A stretch of 64,000 nt of DNA from CAYWVO01 sp964461835 (lineage in GTDB: Bacteria; Zixibacteria; MSB-5A5; WJJR01; JAJRUJ01), in NCBI GenBank assembly GCA_964461835.1, contig CAYWVO010000013.1:8109-72108 (forward strand), in the 5' to 3' direction. The notes under the pieces were generated by a model. It was not told the origin of the DNA and did no database searches. It saw only the letters and a program-made list of their open reading frames with translations. A program made the position numbers and the translations under genes. Shown piece after piece: positions 1 to 7,760 of the stretch (position 1 is the stretch's first letter; each line of letters opens with the position of its first letter).

Positions 1-874
1 CCTGGCACCATCATGCCCGATACCAATTGTCGTGGTACGGGATTATTCACTGTCACAGTTTTTGGATAAGCGGGCCGTGGTGTTTGCGTCTTCCTATTCG
101 GGAAACACAGAGGAAACGCTGAGCGCAGTAAATCAGGCACGAAAGCGATCCTGCACCATTGTCGCTTTAACCGCCGGTGGTACTTTGGGCGATTTGGCCC
201 GGCAGTATTCCTGGCCATGGGTGCGGTTGCCGTCGGGCTTTGCCCCCCGCGCAGCTCTCGGGTATTCCTTTTCGGCAATTCTGCTCAGCCTGCAATCGTT
301 GCACATAACTGCCGACATAAAATCGGATTTGACTGATCTAACCACGTTCCTTGCCGGATATGGTACATCGTTACAACCGGACTCACCACAGGCTGAGAAT
401 CGAGCCAAACAGGTTGCCCAACGATTGTTCAATCGTACGCCGATCATCTATGGAAGCTCCGGCACGATGGCGGTGGCGGCGTCGCGCTGGCGGGCCCAAT
501 TGTGCGAAAATGCCAAGCAGTATGCCATTGCCGGTGAATGCCCCGAGTGTAACCATAATGAGGTAGTAGGCTGGGAATCGCTGGCGAAAAGCCCTCAATC
601 CTGGGTGACGATCTTATTGCGGGATAGCGACGAACACGAACGAACGGCTAAACGATTTGACATCTTGACCGAGTTACTGAAAGAGAAGGAGATGGAGACC
701 ATCAGCGTTCAGTTATCCGGGCGGACAGCACTGCAACGGCTTTTCTCAAGTATCCTCCTGGGTGATTGGGTCAGCTATTACTTGGCGATCCTGAATGCGA
801 TAGACCCCATGCGTATTGAGGCTATCGATTATCTGAAATCCCATATGGGAACCTGGTCGCCGGAGGATAGATGA
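1..874 (+). CDS. Bifunctional phosphoglucose/phosphomannose isomerase, C-terminal part (5' end outside window)
   Basis: The open frame runs in from the left edge, so the true start is outside the window. The product interconverts glucose-6-P or mannose-6-P with fructose-6-P in the cytoplasm. Visible are the SIS-fold motif SYSGNTEETL, with the Ser/Thr cluster that binds the sugar phosphate, and the family block CPECNHNEVVGW, which carries the Glu and His-containing loop expected of the archaeal/bacterial PGI/PMI family. The C terminus (DYLKSHMGTWSPEDR) is complete. A hairpin with a short T-run follows at 960-993, so this gene probably ends its transcript. Family assignment is from motif recognition; substrate preference cannot be read. 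Confidence 0.85.
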   Translation, partial: LAPSCPIPIVVVRDYSLSQFLDKRAVVFASSYSGNTEETLSAVNQARKRSCTIVALTAGGTLGDLARQYSWPWVRLPSGFAPRAALGYSFSAILLSLQSLHITADIKSDLTDLTTFLAGYGTSLQPDSPQAENRAKQVAQRLFNRTPIIYGSSGTMAVAASRWRAQLCENAKQYAIAGECPECNHNEVVGWESLAKSPQSWVTILLRDSDEHERTAKRFDILTELLKEKEMETISVQLSGRTALQRLFSSILLGDWVSYYLAILNAIDPMRIEAIDYLKSHMGTWSPEDR

Positions 875-959
875 GGAATTACACTGGAAACAAGGCCAAT
901 CCTGCGCCGAATGCCACGTAGTACTGGGGTAAAGGGAACTGGTTTGTTTAGCTCTGAAC

Positions 960-993
960 AGCGGATGGGGCTGTGCAAACGCCATCCGCTTTT
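960..993 (+). terminator. Rho-independent terminator after the isomerase gene
   Basis: A 9-bp perfect stem, AGCGGATGG (960-968) with CCATCCGCT (982-990), closes a 13-nt loop and runs into TTTT. It lies 86 nt past the isomerase stop and before the FKBP gene. Confidence 0.7.
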
Positions 994-1045
994 GTATTGG
1001 CGCCAATAAGGAAAATGTGACTTTTAACTTGGAAGGATGAGAACC

Positions 1046-1477
1046 ATGGCAGCGGCAAAAGACGGTGACACCGTAAAAGTTCACTATACCGGGAAGCTCG
1101 AAGACGGAACAGTCTTTGACAGTTCCCAGGGACGGGACCCCATGGAATTCACCTTGGGGCAAGGTCAGCTTATCCCGGGCTTTGAGAAGGCTGTGGCCGG
1201 TTTGGAGCCAGGACAGTCGACCACCACACAGATCCCCTCCGAGGAGGCCTACGGGCCACGTCGGGACGAGTTGATGATTGAGGTCGGTAAAGAGCAATTC
1301 CCCGATGACTTGACACCGGAAATCGGCCAGCAGTTGCAGATGCGGCGCGGCGATACCGGTCAGCCCATGCGAGTGACCGTGGCGAACATCGGCGACCAGA
1401 CTGTTACGCTGGATGCCAATCATCCCCTGGCCGGTAAGAACCTGACCTTTGATATCGAACTCGTCGACATCGGGTAA
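1046..1477 (+). CDS. FKBP-type peptidyl-prolyl cis-trans isomerase (SlyD-like)
   Basis: A 143-residue protein catalysing prolyl cis-trans isomerisation as a folding helper. The N-terminal half carries the FKBP signature (VKVHYTGKLEDGTVFDSS, then GQLIPGFEKAVAGLEPG). An inserted segment after EEAYGPRRDELM resembles the insert-in-flap chaperone domain of SlyD, and the chain ends with the returning FKBP strand NLTFDIELVDIG. It lacks the His-rich metal tail of E. coli SlyD. ATG 1046 is preferred over the in-frame ATG at 1037 because GGAAGG at 1031-1036 is about 9 nt upstream. No signal peptide is seen, so it is cytoplasmic. A terminator on each side suggests it is transcribed alone. Confidence 0.9.
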   Translation: MAAAKDGDTVKVHYTGKLEDGTVFDSSQGRDPMEFTLGQGQLIPGFEKAVAGLEPGQSTTTQIPSEEAYGPRRDELMIEVGKEQFPDDLTPEIGQQLQMRRGDTGQPMRVTVANIGDQTVTLDANHPLAGKNLTFDIELVDIG

Positions 1478-1503
1478 CCAGCCGACCACGACCAACGAAT
1501 CTG

Positions 1504-1534
1504 CGGGCGGGAACAGCGGCTCCCGCCCGTTTTT
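1504..1534 (+). terminator. Rho-independent terminator after the FKBP gene
   Basis: CGGGCGGGA (1504-1512) pairs with TCCCGCCCG (1521-1529) across an 8-nt loop, followed by five T. It lies 27 nt past the FKBP stop. Confidence 0.85.
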
Positions 1535-1632
1535 CATTGGCAACCACCTGCAGAGGACCGACATCCTCGTTGACTCCGGTGCGGGGAAAGTGTATATCCC
1601 ATCCGATGAATATGGTGGTGTTGAGCTGGGTG

Positions 1633-2415
1633 ATGGGGTGGGTGCGCCTTGAGCGCCTGAACGCGCTAATTCTCTTTTTGCTATTTTCAATTATTGTCGT
1701 CTATTTCATTCGCCGCGCAATTGCCGGGGCCCGGCTCTATATCCGTCCGCTTGCCGGATTACAGGAAGTAGAAGAGGCGGTGGGTCGGGCCACTGAGATG
1801 GGCAAACCGGTGCTGTACATTCCCGGTACCGGGGATATTGATGAAATTCAGACGATTGCCGGCCTGGCGATTCTGGGTCTGGTGGCCAAAGTCACCGCCC
1901 GTTACGATACCCCGCTCCGGGTGCCGGTTTTATATCCCATGCCGATGACCGCCGCACAGGAGGTGGTGCGGGAATCGTACATCGACGAGGGCAAAGCCGA
2001 TCAAATCCAGCCCGAGACCGTGCAATATATTGCCGGGGAGTCGTTTAGTTACTCCGCCCGGGTCGGCGGGATGATGCTGCGGGAAAAACCGGCCGCTAAC
2101 ATCTTCATGGGTTCTTTCCGTGCAGAATCCCTTTTGATTTCCGAGGTCGGTCAAACAACCGGAGCCATCCAGATCGCCGGTACCGCCGAGCCGGAACAAT
2201 TGCCGTTTTTTATCGCCGCCTGTGATTACACCTTGATTGGTGAGGAGTTGTACGCCGCCAGCGCATATCTCTCGAAAGAACCGAAAATGCTCGGTTCGCT
2301 CAAGGGGCAGGATCTGGTAAAAATGATTATTGCAATCTGTCTCTTGTTAGCGGTCTTGGCGGTTACGCTCACCGGGCAAACCGATGTTGTCCAGGGGTTA
2401 TTCAAGGCAAGATAG
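1633..2415 (+). CDS. DUF6754 membrane protein, first gene of a four-gene membrane cluster
   Basis: About 260 residues. An N-terminal membrane helix (LNALILFLLFSIIVVYFI) precedes a soluble alpha/beta region, and a second helix near the C terminus (MIIAICLLLAVLAVTL) closes it. The soluble part has the hallmarks I associate with DUF6754: GKPVLYIPGTGDID, YPMPMTAAQEVV, and a later block with IFMGSFRAESLLISEVG. No catalytic motif or function is known to me. The next gene starts 1 nt after its stop, so co-translation is likely. The start is uncertain: ATG 1633 puts the helix at the N terminus, but no clear ribosome site is seen and GTG 1639 is possible. Upstream in-frame starts run through the terminator and are unlikely. 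Confidence 0.8.
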   Translation: MGWVRLERLNALILFLLFSIIVVYFIRRAIAGARLYIRPLAGLQEVEEAVGRATEMGKPVLYIPGTGDIDEIQTIAGLAILGLVAKVTARYDTPLRVPVLYPMPMTAAQEVVRESYIDEGKADQIQPETVQYIAGESFSYSARVGGMMLREKPAANIFMGSFRAESLLISEVGQTTGAIQIAGTAEPEQLPFFIAACDYTLIGEELYAASAYLSKEPKMLGSLKGQDLVKMIIAICLLLAVLAVTLTGQTDVVQGLFKAR

Positions 2416-2416
2416 G

Positions 2417-3037
2417 ATGAAGACACAGCTACCGGTTGCCATTGCATTCTTGTCCGGATTCCTGATGGTCGTGGCGTTTTTCGGCCAGGGACAATTTCTC
2501 GCTGATTTTTCCAATGAAGCACTTCGCTATATGAGCATTGTCGCCGGGTTCTCCATTCTGCTGGGTGCGATTTCGATCACCCGAGTGAGCTGGGGTGTGG
2601 TGCGCACGCGGAGTGAGGACTGGCCCTATAAAATTGTCCTGTTGATTTGCCTGTTTACCATGACCGGTTTCGGTGTGTTCCAGGGAATCACGGGTGGAAC
2701 CGTGTTTGAATGGCTTTTCGAGAGCATTCAAAAACCGATGATGGCAACGATGTTTTCGCTGCTGGCGTTTTTTATCGCGTCGGCCTCCTATCGTGCCTTT
2801 CGTGCGCGGAATATGGAAGCGACGATCCTCTTGCTCGCCGCGATGGTGGTAATGTTGGGACGTGTGCCAATGGGACAGTACTTGTACGAACACCTGCCGG
2901 CGGTGGCCAACTGGATCATGATGTATCCCAATGTCGCCGTGCAGCGCGGTATTATCATCGGGGCGGCACTGGGCGCTGCCTCCATGTCGTTGCGGATTAT
3001 TCTTGGTATCGAACGAACCTATATGGGACGCGGGTAA
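2417..3037 (+). CDS. Polytopic membrane protein of the DUF6754 cluster
   Basis: 206 residues with about six hydrophobic helices (for example around residues 5-22, 38-57, 75-92, 110-128, 136-152 and 170-190). No recognisable family motif. ATG 2417 follows the DUF6754 stop (2413-2415) by a single base and is preferred to in-frame starts inside the previous gene. The next gene begins 1 nt after its stop. The spacing and the all-membrane content suggest a subunit of one complex with its neighbours; the function is unknown. Confidence 0.75.
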   Translation: MKTQLPVAIAFLSGFLMVVAFFGQGQFLADFSNEALRYMSIVAGFSILLGAISITRVSWGVVRTRSEDWPYKIVLLICLFTMTGFGVFQGITGGTVFEWLFESIQKPMMATMFSLLAFFIASASYRAFRARNMEATILLLAAMVVMLGRVPMGQYLYEHLPAVANWIMMYPNVAVQRGIIIGAALGAASMSLRIILGIERTYMGRG

Positions 3038-3038
3038 C

Positions 3039-3902
3039 GTGTATAACCAGCGGCTGACAGCCAACAAGCCATCCACCTTCTGGCAGCGGATGCAGTCGGT
3101 CGACCGACGTGTGCTGTTTGTGTTGATTTTTCTCTCCGTTATCCTCCCGCTCTTGATGCCGCTGAACCTTCCGGTGCCGGAGACGCCGGAGACGCAGGAT
3201 TTCTATGATGCGGTCGAGGCGTTGCCCGATTCGTCTATCGTCATGTTGCCTTTTGATTTCTGGCCGTCCACGCTGGCGGAGACCCAGCCGATGGCCGTGG
3301 TAGGGTTGCGGCATTTGATGAACAAAGACTGCTTCGTCGTCGGACTGTCGAATGTTGGTATGGGCGGCCCCACAATCGCCGACCGGCTTCTGGACTCTAT
3401 CGGCGGTGAGTTCAACAAGACGTACGGAGTGGACTATGTCAACTTAGGATACAAACCAGACTACCGGGCAGTGATGCTGGGGATGGGTACCCGCATCTCC
3501 GATATTTTCCCCACCGACCACCGGGGAACACCGGTGGAGGAAATTCCGCTGATGCGCCGGGTCCCCAACTACGACAGCGTCGCTTTTGTCTTCGTGGTTT
3601 CCGATAACATTGCGGTCGATTATTGGGTCGGTTTGGTCAATGCCCGCTTTGGTATTCCCATGGGAGCCGGGGTCACGGCGGTTATGGCGCCGAAAAGCTT
3701 GTCGTTTGTGAATGCCGGCCAGTTGGTCGGCCTCATGGGGGGCATGAAAGGGTGTGCCGAATACGAAAACCTGCTCGACCGCGAGGACCGGGCGACACGC
3801 GGGATGGACTCACAGTCGATGATCCACCTGCTTATTGTCGCTTTTATTGTCATGGGCAATGTCGGGTATTTTGTCGGTGCGCGGGCGAAACCTAAAGGAT
3901 AA
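3039..3902 (+). CDS. Membrane protein with TM-soluble-TM architecture, DUF6754 cluster
   Basis: 287 residues from GTG 3039, one base after the upstream stop. An N-terminal helix (VLFVLIFLSVILPLLMPLN) and a C-terminal helix (LLIVAFIVMGNVGYFVGA) bracket a soluble domain of about 200 residues with GMGTRISDIFPTD and AVDYWVGLVNARFGIPMGAG. The layout matches the DUF6754 protein two genes upstream, and both end with an acidic stretch before the last helix, so the two may be distant paralogues (inference). No enzyme motif seen. Frame openings further upstream lie within the previous gene and are not used. Confidence 0.75.
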   Translation: MYNQRLTANKPSTFWQRMQSVDRRVLFVLIFLSVILPLLMPLNLPVPETPETQDFYDAVEALPDSSIVMLPFDFWPSTLAETQPMAVVGLRHLMNKDCFVVGLSNVGMGGPTIADRLLDSIGGEFNKTYGVDYVNLGYKPDYRAVMLGMGTRISDIFPTDHRGTPVEEIPLMRRVPNYDSVAFVFVVSDNIAVDYWVGLVNARFGIPMGAGVTAVMAPKSLSFVNAGQLVGLMGGMKGCAEYENLLDREDRATRGMDSQSMIHLLIVAFIVMGNVGYFVGARAKPKG

Positions 3903-3904
3903 CC

Positions 3905-4522
3905 GTGAATTCATTCTGGACACAGCCATTCGTGTACTTTTTTCTGCCGGCGTTTTTCACCTTGGCGGTCTACTCGTTCTTGTTCAAGGACAACCCATGG
4001 TTTAAGTTCGCCGAGCATGTTTTCGCCGGACTCTCGGCGGGCTATTATGCCGGGTTGATCTTTAACTCGGTAATCAAACAGCAGATGTTTATTCCCATGC
4101 TGGACCAGGGCCGGTGGGACCTGATAATCCCCGGGACGTTGGGGGTGATGTTGTTTGCCCGGTTTATTCCCCGGGGCCGCTGGCTGACCCGGCTGCCGCT
4201 GGCCTTCGTAATCGGCACCACGGCCGGCATTATGTTTCTCCAGCAGTTGCACGGTCTCGTCCTGCCCCAGGTAAGCAGCACGGTGCTGCCGCTGACCTCA
4301 GTCGGCAATATTGTCATCGTGGTCGGAGTGTTGACCACCTTGATGTATTTCTATTTTTCCCGGCCCCATACCGGGGTGTTGGGTGGTGTGGCCAAAGTCG
4401 GGATCTGGTTCATTATGGTTTCCTTTGGCGCGCATTTTGGTTACACCGTGATGGCGCGAGTTTCGTTACTGATCGGTCGCATTCAATTTCTTTTTGTCGA
4501 CTGGCTGCGGCTCGTGGAATAA
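3905..4522 (+). CDS. Polytopic membrane protein, last gene of the DUF6754 cluster
   Basis: 205 residues from GTG 3905, two bases after the previous stop. It has about six or seven hydrophobic helices, including FVYFFLPAFFTLAVYSF, AGLSAGYYAGLIFN, AFVIGTTAGIMFLQQL and IVIVVGVLTTLMYFYF. Conserved-looking arginine-containing loops (ARFIPRGRWLTRLP) lie on one face. It pairs with the earlier polytopic protein in the cluster, giving two TM-domain-TM proteins and two polytopic proteins in alternating order. Function unknown; a transporter-like or scaffold complex is possible but not shown. Confidence 0.75.
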   Translation: MNSFWTQPFVYFFLPAFFTLAVYSFLFKDNPWFKFAEHVFAGLSAGYYAGLIFNSVIKQQMFIPMLDQGRWDLIIPGTLGVMLFARFIPRGRWLTRLPLAFVIGTTAGIMFLQQLHGLVLPQVSSTVLPLTSVGNIVIVVGVLTTLMYFYFSRPHTGVLGGVAKVGIWFIMVSFGAHFGYTVMARVSLLIGRIQFLFVDWLRLVE

Positions 4523-4553
4523 AGTCTACGTATAATCGGTTGGGTAACAACCA

Positions 4554-4581
4554 TTGCCCTCGGCTGACAGATGTGTATATT
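4554..4581 (+). promoter_or_regulatory. Possible sigma-70 type promoter for the 4612 lipoprotein gene
   Basis: TTGCCC (4554-4559), a 16-bp spacer and TATATT (4576-4581). Predicted initiation near 4588, about 24 nt before the gene. The -35 box is weak. Confidence 0.4.
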
Positions 4582-4611
4582 CCAAGGCAAAAGGCATAGT
4601 GTAGTACCGTG

Positions 4612-5388
4612 ATGAACCATCCTACAATCAAGACAAGGCAATTATTCAATCCGGCGTTTCGGTTGACAGTGATGGTGTTCGCCGGATTTCTGGTCGCGGT
4701 CGGCTGCGGCGGCGAAAGCCTAAAGACCGACAAACTGAAACAAACGTGGGAATTGTATTCGTCGGAGAACCTCAATTTTTATTACCCGCCGGATTCACCA
4801 AAACTCGGCAGGATGGAAACGTTCGCGTCGAGTTGTGAGGAAGTTTATGAGCATGTGACGCGGGTGCTGCAACTCGATATCGAGGAACGGTTCGAAATCT
4901 TTCTGTTTACCACCGACCAGCAGTGTGACTCGCTCCTCGGGCAACCGGCCGGCTTCTACGAAAACGGTGTTATCGTCATGCGCATCGGCCAGCATCCCGG
5001 TGGATACCTCGCCATGGCGGCGTGCGATCATATCGATGAGTCCTCCGACGGCACATTTGATGTGCTGGAGGCGGGAATGTATCAATTGTATTCCGCGCCG
5101 GCGGTCAACGCCCACACGCAGACCCTGGCCTTTGAGCGCACCAATCGTTTTATCCCCCTGACCGATTTGGCAGATACCTCGGTCGTCAAAGATCAGCAGG
5201 TGTTCTATCTGGAATCTGCCTCATTTTGCGCGTTCCTGTTGGCGAATTTCGGCCCGGAACGATTCAAAATGCTGTGGAGTTCCGCACGGAACTTTACCGA
5301 ATCGCTGGAACGCATTTACGGTGCCGATATTTTGGAACTCGAGGCAGCCTGGCAGGCCTATTACCGTCAGGAGGCCGGCCGGACCTGA
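4612..5388 (+). CDS. Lipoprotein of unknown function (possible peptidase-MA-like fold)
   Basis: 258 residues. A hydrophobic N terminus ends in a lipobox (VAVGC), so the mature protein is a lipid-anchored envelope protein. The following region (SENLNFYYPPDSPKL, then a helix with CEEVYEHVTRVLQLD and an IEIFLFTTDQQCD-type strand) is arranged like the non-catalytic start of gluzincin peptidase-MA domains, but no HExxH zinc motif is present, so activity is not predicted. ATG 4612 is preferred to the overlapping GTG 4609; no strong ribosome site is seen. It begins a run of three lipoprotein genes. Confidence 0.65.
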   Translation: MNHPTIKTRQLFNPAFRLTVMVFAGFLVAVGCGGESLKTDKLKQTWELYSSENLNFYYPPDSPKLGRMETFASSCEEVYEHVTRVLQLDIEERFEIFLFTTDQQCDSLLGQPAGFYENGVIVMRIGQHPGGYLAMAACDHIDESSDGTFDVLEAGMYQLYSAPAVNAHTQTLAFERTNRFIPLTDLADTSVVKDQQVFYLESASFCAFLLANFGPERFKMLWSSARNFTESLERIYGADILELEAAWQAYYRQEAGRT

Positions 5389-5426
5389 GAAACATCTGCG
5401 CCCACCCCCAAGGCCTTGAGAAATCC

Positions 5427-6275
5427 ATGGTACATCTCGACCGCTACATACCGGATGCCCGCACACTATTTCTCGTGCTCATCAGCGCAGTTCTGCTGAC
5501 AATCATACACTGTGCCCCTGCTCCGCGAGTGGACGAGCGACCGGAGCGACCACTGCCGGTGGCCTCCAATTTGCAGGTCACCTACCGCGGCGAGGATGCC
5601 CTTTTGGAATGGCAGACAAATCGGCAATCGGAGGATTTGCTTTCCGGTTACAACATCTATATTTCCGCCGAAGAACGTATTCGAGACCTCCCCCCGAGTT
5701 CAGACAAACTCCAATCGCGGCTCTGGCGTGGAGTCACGTACCCCGGTGATACCGAACCGCGTACCGATGTCGAATCCGCGGAAATATCCGGCTTGGAGTA
5801 CGGCACCCGATATTTTATCCATGTTCGAACTGTTGGGGTCAATGGCGCCATCGGGCCTCCATCCCCGGAAATCAGTGTGATTCCCCGGCCGGAGGGAGAA
5901 TGCACGCTGACTCCGCGGTTCAGTGGCGGGGAGGATGGATATCATTTTGCCGCACAAGAGTATGTGCCGGCACGGGACATCCAGAACGACCTCTATCTGT
6001 ATGTGCGACAGGACAGCATCTTCGCGGCCAGCCCGCACCGTCTCAATCCCGCCAATCGCGCACGAACATTGTATCATCTGGGATCGGCCGGATCGATCGC
6101 CGGGTTCCCCCAGGTCGAAAATCTCGGGCCGGGTCAGGAGACAGTATATCTGGTAGAGGGCCACGGATATCTGCTGGTCACGCCGGAACAATATCACGTC
6201 AAATTCCGGGTACAGGATATTGTGTTTGCGGATGATATCCCGGAGGTGACGATCGAGTATATCGTTCAATTGTGA
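5427..6275 (+). CDS. Lipoprotein with fibronectin type III-like domain
   Basis: About 282 residues. The N-terminal hydrophobic segment ends in a lipobox (LLTIIHC). Then comes an Fn3-like domain of about 100 residues, with the typical strand pattern LQVTYRGEDALLEWQ and GYNIYISAEERI, a Tyr-corner-like GTRYFIHVRTVG, and ending near ISVIPRPEGE. The C-terminal half is of unknown fold. It is likely an envelope protein. ATG 5427, 39 nt after the previous stop, is chosen because it leads straight into the signal peptide. The longer frame back to 5226 overlaps the previous gene and is rejected. Confidence 0.75.
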   Translation: MVHLDRYIPDARTLFLVLISAVLLTIIHCAPAPRVDERPERPLPVASNLQVTYRGEDALLEWQTNRQSEDLLSGYNIYISAEERIRDLPPSSDKLQSRLWRGVTYPGDTEPRTDVESAEISGLEYGTRYFIHVRTVGVNGAIGPPSPEISVIPRPEGECTLTPRFSGGEDGYHFAAQEYVPARDIQNDLYLYVRQDSIFAASPHRLNPANRARTLYHLGSAGSIAGFPQVENLGPGQETVYLVEGHGYLLVTPEQYHVKFRVQDIVFADDIPEVTIEYIVQL

Positions 6276-6367
6276 CCGTACCGAACATCGTTTTAGTGAT
6301 CGGTAGGCCGTCCTTGCCTGTATAATGGGATGCGGTCTAAATACGGTGTACTGACAAGGGAGGATCG

Positions 6368-7273
6368 ATGTTCTCACACAGGGTTTTGTTGATAGCGCTT
6401 CTGCTGTACCTGGGTGTTATGCTGATTGGCTGTGGCGGTGATGATCCCGTGACGTCCACAGTCAGCAATAACCGGTTAATTATTTCGGCGACGAACGTTC
6501 CACGTCTGTCGTCGAACTGGAGCTATCAAACATGGGCGTTTCACGACAGTCAATGGGTTGCCGGGGAGGAATTCAACGTCAATGCCAGTGGCGAGGTTGA
6601 GGATACGCTGACGTTTCCGGATCTCGACCTGCTCAACACCTGCGATTCGCTGCGCATTACCATGAATCACAATAGTTTATCGTCCGGCGTCGGGGACGCG
6701 TATACGATAATGCAAAGTCCGATCTCCATTCACGGTGCACCCAAACTGGAAAGTCCGCTTAAAGGCAACGTCGAAACCGGGTTTCTCTTTTTTACCTTTG
6801 CCACTCCCAGTGATGATGATACCAGTTTTGCGAATGAAATGAGCGGTATCTGGTTTACCAAAGCGGATTTGACCGAACCGGGATTGGACACCTTGCCCCA
6901 ACTGCCCGAGAATTACGTTTACGAATGCTGGGGGCAACACGACGGCGTATGGCTTTCGGGTGGCCAGTTTAATCAGCGTTCTGGAGCCGATCAGCACTGC
7001 CGGTATTACGATTGTGGCGCTGATGTTCCGCCATTTCCCGGAGAAGATTTTGTAAACAACTTGCCCATTGCGCCGTTTAATTTCAGTGAGGGCGATACGA
7101 TATTGGTTTCGATTGAGCCCACGGATGACCCCTTTCCGGATCTGCCCTTTTACCGCTGGCATTATCGCGAACTGGGAACTAAAGTGAATGAGGAACCCGG
7201 TCAAACATATTTGCTTGATCCGTTCTCAAGTGAAATCTGGCCGCACGTAATCGCCTTCATTGTGAGCGATTAG
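6368..7273 (+). CDS. Lipoprotein with an internal duplication
   Basis: 301 residues. The signal sequence ends in a lipobox (VMLIGC) followed by Gly-Gly-Asp-Asp. Two copies of one domain are visible: WSYQTWAFHDSQWVAGEEFN (about residues 55-74) matches YVYECWGQHDGVWLSGGQFN (about 181-200). Each is followed by a DSLRIT/DTILVS strand and a block ending in a xPxL-type linker. This is the pattern of the small beta domain with a YxYExW core often found in lipoproteins and anti-sigma-like proteins; function unknown. AGGGAGG at 6357-6363 fixes the ATG. Confidence 0.75.
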   Translation: MFSHRVLLIALLLYLGVMLIGCGGDDPVTSTVSNNRLIISATNVPRLSSNWSYQTWAFHDSQWVAGEEFNVNASGEVEDTLTFPDLDLLNTCDSLRITMNHNSLSSGVGDAYTIMQSPISIHGAPKLESPLKGNVETGFLFFTFATPSDDDTSFANEMSGIWFTKADLTEPGLDTLPQLPENYVYECWGQHDGVWLSGGQFNQRSGADQHCRYYDCGADVPPFPGEDFVNNLPIAPFNFSEGDTILVSIEPTDDPFPDLPFYRWHYRELGTKVNEEPGQTYLLDPFSSEIWPHVIAFIVSD

Positions 7274-7404
7274 CCGCGGTACCGGTCTGAACGACCATTG
7301 GTGCATTGAGATGGCTGTCAAAATTCGGTCAATCCTGGCAGGTTTTTGGCGGTTCGGGTTCAGGGTTGAGGATAAATGGATATATTAAGCCCGTATTATG
7401 AGGC

Positions 7405-7653
7405 ATGGTTGACGAGACGAAAAGGAGTGAAGACAGGGGCGCTGCCGGCATCTGGGCCCGGTGGGTCGGAGTGGCGCTGTTTGCGATGTTGGGAATAGCA
7501 GTGTTTTCGGGTGGTTTAGGATTGCTGGGATTGCAGGAACACCCGATGCGCACGGCAATCGGCTGGGCCTTTTTGGGGTACGCGGTGTTACGGGCGGTGA
7601 TTAACATCATTCTTTCTCGCGCCAAACGCCCTTCCAGGATCGAAATACACTGA
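7405..7653 (+). CDS. Small membrane protein, two helices
   Basis: 82 residues. A polar N terminus (MVDETKRSEDRG) is followed by two hydrophobic helices (VGVALFAMLGIAVFSGGLGLLG and IGWAFLGYAVLRAVINIIL) and a basic tail. This is a plain small inner-membrane protein without recognised family. ATG 7405 has only a weak AGG upstream. It stands alone between the lipoprotein run and the TPR/Exb region. Confidence 0.6.
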   Translation: MVDETKRSEDRGAAGIWARWVGVALFAMLGIAVFSGGLGLLGLQEHPMRTAIGWAFLGYAVLRAVINIILSRAKRPSRIEIH

Positions 7654-7692
7654 TGTGTCAATAAGTTAGGGGAATCAAGCGACAAAAATGGC

Positions 7693-7722
7693 TTGACAGA
7701 GGGGGCAGGAACTAAAGATAAT
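7693..7722 (+). promoter_or_regulatory. Sigma-70 type promoter for the TPR/Exb region
   Basis: TTGACA (7693-7698), an 18-bp spacer and GATAAT (7717-7722), which match the consensus at 6/6 and 5/6. Predicted initiation near 7729, about 30 nt before the ATG at 7761. Confidence 0.65.
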
Positions 7723-7760
7723 TGGTTTCTTATGCCCAAACCGGAAATGAGTGATTTGGT

